42,335 nucleotides of DNA from Sphingobacteriales bacterium (GTDB lineage Bacteria; Bacteroidota; Bacteroidia; Sphingobacteriales; Sphingobacteriaceae), in contig CANNIS010000005.1 of assembly GCA_947505035.1 (NCBI GenBank), positions 1 to 42,335 of the forward strand, given 5' to 3'. The notes under the pieces are model-generated. The model did not search any database. It saw only the letters and a program-made list of their open reading frames with translations, and had not been told where the DNA came from. Below, piece after piece: positions 26,917-35,098 of this stretch. Within the stretch, counting starts at the first letter, position 1; each line of letters opens with the position of its first letter. The position numbers and the translations under genes were made by a program.

Positions 26917-27872
26917 AGTAATTTTTCGATAATCGCTTCTACACTGATACCCTCTGCCTCTGCTTTATAATTTCGCACAATTCTATGACGGAGCACGGCA
27001 GTTGCTACTGCTTTTACGTCTTCTATATCTGGTGAAAATTTTTGATGAATGGCCGCATGACATTTAGCTCCCAAAACTAAAAACTGACTTGCTCTTGGAC
27101 CAGCACCCCAAGATAAATATTTGTCTGCCTCTGGGCTAGCGCCCACTCTTCCAGGTCTTGTTTTGGCTACTAATGAAACTGCATAGGCAATAACATTATC
27201 TGCTACGGGTATACTTCTAACTAATTTTTGAAAATATAAGATTTGTGCAGCATTGATAATTTTTTTCAAATCAACTACCTTGTTGCTTGTCGTGTTTTTA
27301 ACAATATTTAATTCTTGTTCGAAACTTGGATAATCTAACCAAACATTAAACATAAATCGATCGAGCTGTGCTTCGGGCAATGGATAAGTTCCTTCTTGTT
27401 CTATGGGATTTTGTGTAGCTAAAACAAAAAATGGGGAAGGCAAGCTATGGTGAACACCTGCTGCAGTTACCCCACGTTCTTGCATAGACTCTAATAATGC
27501 AGCCTGCGTTTTAGGCGGCGTTCTATTTATTTCGTCTGCTAAAATAATATTTGAAAAAATTGGGCCTTTGATAAATTTAAAAGTTCTGTTTTCGTCCAAA
27601 ATTTCTGCACCGGTAATATCCGATGGCATTAAGTCGGGTGTAAATTGAATCCTATTATAACTTAAATCTAGTACTTGTGCAATGGTTTGCACCAATAATG
27701 TTTTTGCTAAACCGGGAACACCAACTAATAAACAATGCCCATTGCTAAAAATAGAAATTAAGACTGCTTTTAAAACTTCGTCTTGGCCAACAATTACTTT
27801 TCCAACTTCTTTGGTTATCTCTTGATAGCTTGCCGCTAATGCTGCTACCGCTTCTACTTCCGACTTATACAT
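26913..27872 (-). CDS. MoxR-family AAA+ ATPase
   Basis: MoxR ATPases are chaperone-like and often help insert metals or assemble envelope proteins. The start is placed at MYKSEVEAVAAL (27872) rather than the upstream Met of the track, because that ATG follows the SurA-like stop after one base (TAATATG) while the longer version overlaps by 38 bases. This gives about 319 residues. Walker A is GVPGLAKTLL, Walker B is IILADEINRTPPKTQ, followed by LATQNPIEQEGTYPLPEAQLDRF and the C-terminal lid (ASPEADKYLSWGAGPRASQ). The usual DUF58 and Bat von Willebrand partners are absent here; the upstream neighbours are foldases. Confidence 0.93.
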   Translation of the reverse strand: MYKSEVEAVAALAASYQEITKEVGKVIVGQDEVLKAVLISIFSNGHCLLVGVPGLAKTLLVQTIAQVLDLSYNRIQFTPDLMPSDITGAEILDENRTFKFIKGPIFSNIILADEINRTPPKTQAALLESMQERGVTAAGVHHSLPSPFFVLATQNPIEQEGTYPLPEAQLDRFMFNVWLDYPSFEQELNIVKNTTSNKVVDLKKIINAAQILYFQKLVRSIPVADNVIAYAVSLVAKTRPGRVGASPEADKYLSWGAGPRASQFLVLGAKCHAAIHQKFSPDIEDVKAVATAVLRHRIVRNYKAEAEGISVEAIIEKLL

Positions 27873-27873
27873 A

Positions 27874-29262
27874 TTATTTATCGACTTGTTTCCCTTTTGA
27901 TGATGCTGCAAACCATTTATCTAATGTAGTGCAATAATTAAAATCTTCTGAAATTTTTATAAAAGTACTGGCTCTTTTTTTATCGAACCAATCTTCCATT
28001 GTTTTGTTTTGCTTACTACTCAAAGCAGCTTGTTGAATTTTTTGATAATCATCTTTTAAATTTGCACGATGGGGTTCTGTTTTAGAAATAAATTGCACCA
28101 TACGATAAGCCTGCTCGCCACTTGGCAAGGTGAATAAGGTAGGCTGTGCGATTTCGCCCACTTTCAAATTATCTATTGCAAAAAATAAATTAGGATCTAA
28201 TTGGTCTGTAGGGATTTTGGTGCTGCCGTCTTGCGCGTTTTGCATCATTCCTCCGTTTCTTTTAGTAGCATCGTCATCAGAATGTATTGCCGCTGCATCT
28301 GTAAATTTAAGCTCGTTGGCAATAAGTAAAATATATAAACTATCTAAATCCGATTTGGCTTTTTTTAAGTCCGAAGATTTGGTGCTTGGCTTAATTAAAA
28401 TATGACGTACATTTACTTGTTCGCCTCTTCGCTCCACTAATTGTACAATATGAAATCCAAATTCAGTTTCTACTATATTAGACAACTCTCCTGGTTTTAA
28501 TTTAAAAGCGACCGCTTCGAATGCTTTCACCAAAGCCCCTCTGCCTACAAAGCCAAGCTCTCCGCCACTTTTAGCAGAGCCGTCTTGTGAATATAAAATA
28601 GCAAGTGTTGCGAAGTCTTCTCCTTTAGCAACGCGTGCTCTTAGTTCTTCTAATTTATCTTTAGCCTCTGTTTTAGATGCTAAACTTATTTCGGGCTTTT
28701 TTACGATTACCGCAAGCTGCACTTCCTTATTAAAATACGGTAAGCTATCTACAGGAATTTTATCATAAAAAGTTTTGATTTCGTTCGGGGTTATTGTTAC
28801 TCCCCTGGTAATTTGCGACTGCATATTTTGAGCCATAATCACCGATCGAACGTCGTCTCTTAAATCTGATTTAAATTCAATTACCGACTTGCCTAAAAAT
28901 TGTTCTAGTTTTTCTTGAGATCCAATTTGCGAAATAAAATAGTTTAATCTTCTATTTAGCTCATCTTCTACCTGCCCTTCACTTACTTCAATACTGTCTA
29001 ATTGCGCTTGGTTTTGTAATAATTTTTGAGTGATCAAGGACTCTAAAATTTGACATTTCAATTCGGGTTTATTGGCATAGCCTTGTGCAATGTATTGCGC
29101 AAACTGACCATCAATATCGGATTGTAAAACAATATTCTCTCCTAGCACCGCAATAATTTTATCGGCAATTTTATCTTGTGCATTTGCAGCAAAATTGATT
29201 ACCAACAGAAGGACAAAAAAGATAATCCTTTTTCTTGTGTTCATTTGTTTATTATTTTTCAT
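27874..29262 (-). CDS. surA: SurA-like periplasmic chaperone with two parvulin domains
   Basis: SurA-type proteins escort unfolded outer-membrane proteins through the periplasm. The 462-residue protein has a signal peptide (IIFFVLLLVINFAANAQ), a SurA N-terminal chaperone domain (about 30-180; IIAVLGENIVLQSDIDG) and two parvulin-like domains (about 185-285 and 290-400). Domain 1 keeps GSAKSGGELGFVGRG and FGFHIVQLVE, but its first conserved His is replaced (QLAVIVKKP). Domain 2 keeps VRHILIKP but has AYRMVQF in place of the second His. So both may be weak isomerases. It overlaps the upstream lipoprotein gene by 11 bases; Met7 (29244) is an alternative start without overlap. Confidence 0.88.
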   Translation of the reverse strand: MKNNKQMNTRKRIIFFVLLLVINFAANAQDKIADKIIAVLGENIVLQSDIDGQFAQYIAQGYANKPELKCQILESLITQKLLQNQAQLDSIEVSEGQVEDELNRRLNYFISQIGSQEKLEQFLGKSVIEFKSDLRDDVRSVIMAQNMQSQITRGVTITPNEIKTFYDKIPVDSLPYFNKEVQLAVIVKKPEISLASKTEAKDKLEELRARVAKGEDFATLAILYSQDGSAKSGGELGFVGRGALVKAFEAVAFKLKPGELSNIVETEFGFHIVQLVERRGEQVNVRHILIKPSTKSSDLKKAKSDLDSLYILLIANELKFTDAAAIHSDDDATKRNGGMMQNAQDGSTKIPTDQLDPNLFFAIDNLKVGEIAQPTLFTLPSGEQAYRMVQFISKTEPHRANLKDDYQKIQQAALSSKQNKTMEDWFDKKRASTFIKISEDFNYCTTLDKWFAASSKGKQVDK

Positions 29263-30109
29263 CCAAATTAATTTCTATGTCTTTGTCTGCAATAGCCTTT
29301 TGATAAACACCTTGTTCCATGCTATTGATTAAGACTAACTTTCTTTTATTGATAATACTATTTCGAATATTATCGATTTCGAATGACAATGGAGAGGTTT
29401 CTTCTCTGTACATGAAATCTTTTATAAAAACCAGATAAATAAAGTTAGCATCAGTGAATTCTAAGCGTTTCCCGTTTTGTAAAATGGCGTCCTCTGAAAA
29501 CTTACCCAATGGAATTTTTGATTGTAAATCATCTAGGTATTGCCAAGCGGTGTCTGCAAAAAGATAATCACTAGCAAATTGCATACAATAAGTTTCTAAG
29601 TCTGCTTTATCTCTTGGCCTAGCAGAATTAAACCATTTCTTTACCAAATTTAATTGAGCAGCATTTTTGGGTAGCTTAATAAAGGATGCCTTAACAATAC
29701 TCTTCTTTAACTCAAAATTATCTTTATTGGTATTATAAAAATTGAGCAATTCTTTTTCTGAAACCGTTGTGTCTAGTTTTTGTGCAACCAACTGCTCTTC
29801 GTAGGCATAAATAACCAAAGAGTTTTTATAGTTTGCTAATTGCAATTCGATGACAGCTTGGTCTAAATTAGCGTTATCCATAGCCTGTTTTAAAATCACT
29901 TCTTGTTTTACCCAATTTTCAACATAGGCATTTACAATCTCGATACTATCATTTTTAGAAGTACCATTCGGCACAATATTAATTAAATCTGAAGGCAGTA
30001 ATTCTTTATCGAAAACGCGTGCAATTGGCTTTTCTTTAGCACCGATAAAACTTGCGACATAATTGCACGCACTCAAGCTCAACAAAAGTAAAAATCCAAT
30101 TACACGCAT
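29252..30109 (-). CDS. Lipoprotein with degenerate parvulin-like fold
   Basis: The start at MRVIGFLLLLSLSACNYV (30109) is preferred to the track start 39 bases upstream, because it yields an ideal lipoprotein signal with lipobox LSAC and lies just after the upstream stop. The result is about 285 residues. The N-terminal region resembles SurA/PpiC chaperone domains (helical, NWVKQEVILKQAM). The C-terminal half has weak echoes of a parvulin domain (VKASFIKLPKN, ANFIYLVFIKDF) with no His and no GDLGF/GGxLG loop, so catalysis is unlikely. It sits between two parvulin proteins in one operon, which suggests a membrane-anchored chaperone partner. The exact job is unknown. Confidence 0.75.
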   Translation of the reverse strand: MRVIGFLLLLSLSACNYVASFIGAKEKPIARVFDKELLPSDLINIVPNGTSKNDSIEIVNAYVENWVKQEVILKQAMDNANLDQAVIELQLANYKNSLVIYAYEEQLVAQKLDTTVSEKELLNFYNTNKDNFELKKSIVKASFIKLPKNAAQLNLVKKWFNSARPRDKADLETYCMQFASDYLFADTAWQYLDDLQSKIPLGKFSEDAILQNGKRLEFTDANFIYLVFIKDFMYREETSPLSFEIDNIRNSIINKRKLVLINSMEQGVYQKAIADKDIEINLDEK

Positions 30110-30116
30110 TATTAAT

Positions 30117-32087
30117 TTATTTAGCAAACAAGGTACGGAACACTGCATCGTCTACTTGTACCGGATATTTTTGTTTTAAAACACCAATCCATTCTTTCTC
30201 TAACTTATTCTGATAGTCTGCTGTAACGGTTCCTCTTACTTCGTTTAAGGCTTTTGTTTGAGCATTTAATTTAGCCTTCACCTTTACAAATACAACCGTG
30301 TTGTTTGCAATAATATTTGGGCTTACGCTCTTTTTCCAAACGATACCATCAATAATTGCGTTTTCCCCTTTTTCAAACTTATCTGATTTGATAGCTAAGT
30401 TAAGAGGGTTGCTTTTATTTATTCTTCTTAATAATGAATCTTCGGTAATTTTTTTATTCTTGATAATTTGACGAACATCATTTGCGATTGCTTCGTTTGC
30501 ACAGGTATAAATTTTTGCATCTAAACGATCTGACCATTGGTAGTTTACTTTATTTTGTTCGAAAAATAATTCTAATCCTGTGGTATCTTTTACGGCAGCA
30601 GACCAAACCTTTTGATCTGTTAATTCGAACAGCAGAATTCCATCTCTATATTCTTCCATCAAGGTTTTAAATTCTGGATATTTTTGATCTAACCTGTTTT
30701 CTTCGTAATCTAATAATGTTTTATTCACAAAATTATCATAGGCATCTTTTTTAGCCTTCGACATATTGTCTTTTAACATATTAAACTGATACTGCGTCAA
30801 ATAATCTGCGTAATCAGCCACTGTATAAACAGTTGTACCTATTGTAAAAATTGGGTCTTTAGGGTTAATTGTTTCTTGCTTTTTGAAAGCACTAATAGCT
30901 AAATTAGAATCTGCTTTTGAATAGAATTTCTTGAGTGAGGCTAGTGTCTCGATAAATTTATATTCCTTTTTTAACTTAACAATAAATGATTGCTTGTTAA
31001 TATCTGCTCTAGAATCACGACTGATTTTTGCTTTGATGTCTGCTTTCGCCGCATCAAATGTTGGCAACGATTTGCGTTCTACTAATTTTACAATATGCCA
31101 TCCGTAAGAAGTAGTAAAAGGTTTGCTATAATCATTTACATTTTTAAGTGCAAAAGCTTCTGATTCAAATTCGGGTACCATTTTGCCTGTTCCAAAAACG
31201 GGTAATACGCCGCCATTTTTCGCGGATCCTTTATCTTCCGAATATTGCTTTGCGAGCTCTTCGAATTTTTGTCCACTGGTAAGCATATTATAAACTTCGG
31301 CAATTTTATTTTGGTTTCTTACCGAATCTTCTTTGCTAAGTTTAGCTGTTGCTCTCAACATAATATGCGCAACTTTTACTTCGCCTTGGGCAGGTCTAGC
31401 ATCAACCACTTTTACAATATGGTAACCATATTTTGTTCTAAATGGCAAGGTTACTATTCCTTGCTTTGCTTTGTAGCAAGCATTTTCGAAGGAGTACACC
31501 ATGGCAAAAACACTGAAAAATCCTAAATCCCCTTTATTAGTTTTTGCGCTAGGGTCTTCTGAAGATTCCATTGCAACTTTCGCAAAGTCTTCTTTTTTCT
31601 CTAAGATTTTTTTGCGAATAGCCATAATCTTATTGTAAGCTGCAAGGGTATCTTTTGCACTGGCATCTTCTTTACAATTAACTAAAATATGACTTGCCCT
31701 AATTTCTTTTTTAGAACGATCGTATGCTTCGTTAATTAATTGCTCTGTAACTTCTTTATCTGTTAAGTAAGGCGCGGCTAATTGTTTACGATAACCCGCT
31801 AGTTCTTTTTTAAAGGAAGCCGCTGTGTCCATCCCGAAACTTTTCGCTTCTAGTACTTTTAATTTAAAGTTGATATACAAATCTAAATACTCCCTTAATG
31901 TCTTCTCATCTGGATTAGCCGCTAATTTTGAATTGTTCTTTTTGAAAACATTTTCAAATTCTTGCTTACCTACTTTGTCGCTACCTACCGTCATTAAGGT
32001 ATTGGCATTTTGCGCAAATGCACCGAATCCAAAAAGCATTGTAGCTGCTGAAAAATAAATTTTCTTTGACCAAGTTAAATTCTTCAT
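30117..32087 (-). CDS. Periplasmic peptidyl-prolyl isomerase with two intact parvulin domains
   Basis: The 656-residue protein has a signal peptide ending near FGAFAQ. A helical chaperone segment (about 35-130) precedes parvulin domain 1 (EIRASHILVNC to YGYHIVKVVD, about 135-240, with NKGDLGFFSVF) and domain 2 (EVKVAHIMLRA to YGWHIVKLVE, about 245-345, with KNGGVLPVFG). Both His residues of the parvulin core are present in both domains. The C-terminal 290 residues are helical and chaperone-like with no named domain I can recognise. It is the first gene of the foldase operon, behind a promoter with TTG-19-TAAATTAG. Likely clients are outer-membrane barrels; this is inference from family. Confidence 0.9.
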   Translation of the reverse strand: MKNLTWSKKIYFSAATMLFGFGAFAQNANTLMTVGSDKVGKQEFENVFKKNNSKLAANPDEKTLREYLDLYINFKLKVLEAKSFGMDTAASFKKELAGYRKQLAAPYLTDKEVTEQLINEAYDRSKKEIRASHILVNCKEDASAKDTLAAYNKIMAIRKKILEKKEDFAKVAMESSEDPSAKTNKGDLGFFSVFAMVYSFENACYKAKQGIVTLPFRTKYGYHIVKVVDARPAQGEVKVAHIMLRATAKLSKEDSVRNQNKIAEVYNMLTSGQKFEELAKQYSEDKGSAKNGGVLPVFGTGKMVPEFESEAFALKNVNDYSKPFTTSYGWHIVKLVERKSLPTFDAAKADIKAKISRDSRADINKQSFIVKLKKEYKFIETLASLKKFYSKADSNLAISAFKKQETINPKDPIFTIGTTVYTVADYADYLTQYQFNMLKDNMSKAKKDAYDNFVNKTLLDYEENRLDQKYPEFKTLMEEYRDGILLFELTDQKVWSAAVKDTTGLELFFEQNKVNYQWSDRLDAKIYTCANEAIANDVRQIIKNKKITEDSLLRRINKSNPLNLAIKSDKFEKGENAIIDGIVWKKSVSPNIIANNTVVFVKVKAKLNAQTKALNEVRGTVTADYQNKLEKEWIGVLKQKYPVQVDDAVFRTLFAK

Positions 32088-32112
32088 AAAAAATATAATA
32101 TTAAAATTTTTG

Positions 32113-32134
32113 ATTTAGGTTTGTTTTAGGTTCG
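32113..32134. repeat. Tandem 11-bp repeat with TTTAGG core
   Basis: ATTTAGGTTTG and TTTTAGGTTCG stand head to tail (9 of 11 identical). Two more TTTAGG copies follow at 32139-32144 and 32169-32174. The first pair is one helical turn apart and lies just downstream of the foldase promoter box (see findings). Confidence 0.6.
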
Positions 32135-32164
32135 CTAATTTAGGACAATTTTCAATTGTTTCAA
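32135..32164 (-). promoter_or_regulatory. Promoter of the foldase operon
   Basis: On the minus strand, TTG (32164-32162), 19 bases, then TAAATTAG (32142-32135), one mismatch to TAnnTTTG. Spacing is standard. It would give a leader of about 40 bases before the parvulin gene. Confidence 0.45.
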
Positions 32165-32181
32165 CGAATTTAGGGCAGCAA

Positions 32182-32213
32182 TTGGTATGTAAATTAAAAA
32201 AATGATACTTTTA
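32182..32213 (+). promoter_or_regulatory. Promoter of the unknown 174-residue gene
   Basis: TTG (32182-32184), 21 bases, TACTTTTA (32206-32213), one mismatch to TAnnTTTG. The box ends 11 bases before the ATG. It is divergent from the foldase promoter in the same 137-base gap. Confidence 0.4.
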
Positions 32214-32224
32214 CAGCTCAAGCT

Positions 32225-32749
32225 ATGCAAAATCCACTTCTTTCCACTAATTCAGCCGTTTTGGCCGCCCTTTTAGGCTCGGACGTTTATCTTATATCCG
32301 AACCATCTATATCTTCAGAACAAGAAGCGATAATCTCTTCTGATCAAACCCCTGCTAGTGTACATTACAATTACCTTGGAGAGAACAACAAATACATTTT
32401 AATATTGATAGATCAGCCATTAAAAAGTGAAATTATTGCCGCAAAAGATCTGCTGCTGTTGGAGAAAACTTTGGCTGCGCTCAAACTAGAATTAAGAGAT
32501 GTTGCCATTGTCAATTTACAACAATGCGAAGAACTTCATTTTAAATCCTTAAAAGAATTTTTTAGTTGTAACAATGTACTGGGTTTTGGGATCGAATTAG
32601 CTAAAATCGGCATCGAAAAAGAAGTCGCTGTTAATACTGTATTTCGAATCGAAGACTGTCCGTTTTTATTGGCAAGCTCTTTAGAAGAACTAAGCAACAA
32701 CCAAGCACAAAAAGTAATTTGGTGGTCGGCTATGAAATCTATTTTTTAA
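32225..32749 (+). CDS. Unknown protein, possibly related to DNA polymerase III psi
   Basis: I do not recognise this 174-residue protein with confidence. It has no signal peptide or membrane segment, so it should be cytoplasmic. It appears alpha/beta: a strand YILILIDQP, a helix LLLLEKTLAALKLEL, a strand VAIVNLQQC, then NNVLGFGIELAKIG. It ends DCPFLLASSLEELSNNQAQKVIWWSAMKSIF. The pattern of a short strand-helix-strand body, a single Gly after a strand, and a C-terminal L-x2-L-x2-N-x3-K-x3-W segment recalls HolD (psi) of the clamp loader, but the similarity is by eye only. It has its own promoter match and its stop overlaps that of the convergent glycosyltransferase. Confidence 0.75.
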   Translation: MQNPLLSTNSAVLAALLGSDVYLISEPSISSEQEAIISSDQTPASVHYNYLGENNKYILILIDQPLKSEIIAAKDLLLLEKTLAALKLELRDVAIVNLQQCEELHFKSLKEFFSCNNVLGFGIELAKIGIEKEVAVNTVFRIEDCPFLLASSLEELSNNQAQKVIWWSAMKSIF

Positions 32750-33525
32750 TTTCGTAATTTATTGACAAGCAATCGTGCAATCATTTTTAAATGATTGAAC
32801 CCGTTTTTCAAATAGCCAAAATGAAAATTTAAAATTTCGTAGCGTTCTTGCAAACCCTTTCGCTGATTGGTTTGTGACATGCCTCCATCCAAAAATTTTG
32901 AAATTACTAGGTCAGTATTACAAACCGTTTTGGCTTGTTTTAAACAGCGAATAAGCCAATCAATATCTGCCGAAATACGATACTTTGTTTGATAAGGTAC
33001 TGCAATTGTTTTTTTTACAAAAATAGATTGGTGACAAACAATCATTCCCATTTGCATGCTTTGCCAAGAGAGATTTGTAGGTGGTCGCAATCTTCTGTTT
33101 CTTAATGCCTCTCCTTGTTCGTTGGTAATAATGGTATCGCCATAATACACATCTGCATTTGCATTATTTTGAAATACTTTTTCAATGGTATCGTCTGCAA
33201 AAAACTCATCACCCGAATTTAAAAAAATAAGATACACACCATTTGCTTTTTCGATCCCTTTATTCATAGCATCATAAATTCCGTTATCCTTCTCCGAAAG
33301 CCAATAAGCAACTCCGTTTGGAAAAGATTTTACAATAGCGAGTGTTTGATCTTTAGAGGCACCATCGATGATCAGGTGCTCTATATTTTTGGCGGTTTGA
33401 TTTGCAACCGAACACAAAGTGCGTTCAATAAGCTGTTCGCTATTGTATACGACCGTAATAACAGACACCAATGGATGGCTTGCTATACTTGAATTTTCTG
33501 AGAATCTTAAACCGCCTTCTTGCAT
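32746..33525 (-). CDS. Family 2 glycosyltransferase
   Basis: The enzyme transfers a sugar from a nucleotide donor, probably to a surface polysaccharide. The GT-A core begins VSVITVVYNSEQLIERTL; then come IIDGASKDQTLAIVK, EKDNGIYDAMNKGIE and the metal-binding LIFLNSGDEFF. This wording is that of the WcaE-like branch. There is no membrane helix. The track start (33549) lies in the loop of the gldJ terminator, so the Met at 33525 (MQEGGLRFSEN), just after the terminator T run, is preferred, giving about 259 residues. No separate promoter was found; expression may depend on read-through from gldJ. Donor and acceptor are unknown. Confidence 0.9.
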   Translation of the reverse strand: MQEGGLRFSENSSIASHPLVSVITVVYNSEQLIERTLCSVANQTAKNIEHLIIDGASKDQTLAIVKSFPNGVAYWLSEKDNGIYDAMNKGIEKANGVYLIFLNSGDEFFADDTIEKVFQNNANADVYYGDTIITNEQGEALRNRRLRPPTNLSWQSMQMGMIVCHQSIFVKKTIAVPYQTKYRISADIDWLIRCLKQAKTVCNTDLVISKFLDGGMSQTNQRKGLQERYEILNFHFGYLKNGFNHLKMIARLLVNKLRN

Positions 33526-33528
33526 ATC

Positions 33529-33557
33529 AAAAAAAACCCCCGGATGCAATCCGAGGG
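33529..33557 (-). terminator. Rho-independent terminator of gldJ
   Basis: On the minus strand CCCTCGGAT-TGC-ATCCGGGGG (9 bp, one G-U pair) is followed by T8. It is the strongest hairpin in the window. It starts 22 bases after the gldJ stop and overlaps the annotated 5' end of the glycosyltransferase ORF. Confidence 0.9.
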
Positions 33558-33579
33558 TGTAAAGGTTATATTGCTAAAA

Positions 33580-34995
33580 TTATTTATTAGGTTTTCTAGC
33601 TTTAAATTTCTTTGCGTCTTGCGATCCTAATCTAACCATAGCACAACGGAATCCTATGTCTGAAGCAGTTGCGTCTTCATCCATAAATCTACGAACACCA
33701 GGATTCAAGAAATAAGCGCGATCGTTCCAAGATCCACCTTTGTATACTCTTGCTTTGTTATTAATCATACTGGTTACACCATAAGCATACATAGACTCAT
33801 CGTCAATGTCACCGCGTTTATCAGGACTTGCATAAGCATCGTAATCAACCACTCTTTTTACATTTCCTAAACTATCTTTCTCTGCAATGTTTCCATCGGC
33901 ATCTGTAGCAGGTTTAGTATATACGTTTCCACGGAATGGATTGAAATCGCTTTTGTCTTCTGGAGATAAAGGACGGTAAACATCCATCACCCACTCACTC
34001 ACATTTCCTGCCATATTATATAAACCAAAATCGTTAGGAACAAAAGCTCTTACCGGACCAGTTATATCGTAACTGTCATTTAAATTGCCAGCAACACCCA
34101 TATTATCTCCACGACCTCTTTTGTAATTGGCATACATAATACCTTTTCCTTTTCCCTCTGGATCACGAGTGGTTAAACCATTCCAAGCATAAAGTCTTTT
34201 TTGATTTACATTTTCGAATTGCGAATTTCCTTTCAATGCTTTGGCTGCATATTCCCATTCTGCCTCTGTTGGTAAACGGTAATTAGGTAATAAAATGCCG
34301 TCTTCTAAACGCACACGACGAGTTGGCTCGCCATTTGGATCTAAGTTTTTCAAATTCTTTTTAACCATGCCTTCGTATTGGCCAGAAAGATAAGCTTGTG
34401 TACTGAAGTTGTCTTCGTTGACTTGATTAGGATTGTCTTTTAATATTCCTTTGTCAATTAAAATTCTTTCATTTACGCGATCTGTTCTCCATGCGCAATA
34501 TTCATTTGCTTGGGTCCAAGAAACGCCTACTACTGGATAGTTTTTGTATGCTGGGTGACGTAAATAATTATCTACATAAGGCTCATTAAATCCGAGTGGA
34601 TTTCTCCAAGCTAAGGTGTCTGGTAACGCTTTTTCATATGCTTCTGGATAATCTGCACCATAAACACGCTTTAACCAATATAAATACTCACAATAGTCAA
34701 CGTTAGTAACTTCGGTTTCATCCATATAAAAAGAAGAAACAGAAACTCTTCTTTCGTAATTGTCATTATCGAAAGCTAAATCTTGCTCCATAGAACCCAT
34801 TACAAAAGTTCCGCCTTCTAAGAAGATTAAACCTGGCCCTGTTGCCTGTTCTGCGTCTTTGTATACTTGAAAGCCACCGTTCTTTTTGTCGTTGTATTTC
34901 CAGCCTGTTCTAGCTGATTTCTCAGAACATGAAGAAACAGTAACTAGCATGCCTGCCATCAAAAAGTAAACAGAAAAATTGATTAATTTTTTCAT
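33580..34995 (-). CDS. gldJ: Gliding motility / T9SS lipoprotein GldJ
   Basis: GldJ is an outer-membrane-associated lipoprotein of the formylglycine-generating-enzyme (SUMF1) fold, needed in Bacteroidota for gliding and for stability of GldK and the T9SS. The 471-residue protein has a lipoprotein signal with VSSC as lipobox. The post-signal segment RTGWKYNDKKNGGFQV is the feature that separates GldJ from GldK. The SUMF1 domain runs from GPGLIFLEGGTFVMGS through FYMDETEVTNVDYCEYL, LPTEAEWEYAAKA, NMAGNVSEWVMDV and YKGGSWNDRAYF to SDIGFRCAM. It lacks an obvious catalytic role. The PorP/SprF gene is upstream on the same strand and porU/porV are divergent. No strong promoter seen; GldK is the alternative call. 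Confidence 0.88.
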   Translation of the reverse strand: MKKLINFSVYFLMAGMLVTVSSCSEKSARTGWKYNDKKNGGFQVYKDAEQATGPGLIFLEGGTFVMGSMEQDLAFDNDNYERRVSVSSFYMDETEVTNVDYCEYLYWLKRVYGADYPEAYEKALPDTLAWRNPLGFNEPYVDNYLRHPAYKNYPVVGVSWTQANEYCAWRTDRVNERILIDKGILKDNPNQVNEDNFSTQAYLSGQYEGMVKKNLKNLDPNGEPTRRVRLEDGILLPNYRLPTEAEWEYAAKALKGNSQFENVNQKRLYAWNGLTTRDPEGKGKGIMYANYKRGRGDNMGVAGNLNDSYDITGPVRAFVPNDFGLYNMAGNVSEWVMDVYRPLSPEDKSDFNPFRGNVYTKPATDADGNIAEKDSLGNVKRVVDYDAYASPDKRGDIDDESMYAYGVTSMINNKARVYKGGSWNDRAYFLNPGVRRFMDEDATASDIGFRCAMVRLGSQDAKKFKARKPNK

Positions 34996-35098
34996 CTGTA
35001 TGTTATTTTATTTGTTTTGCCTTCTTTGGCATATTACCAAATAAGCGATGTTGAATTAAGATTTAACGAAGTAAATATATTTATTATTATTCAAATAC

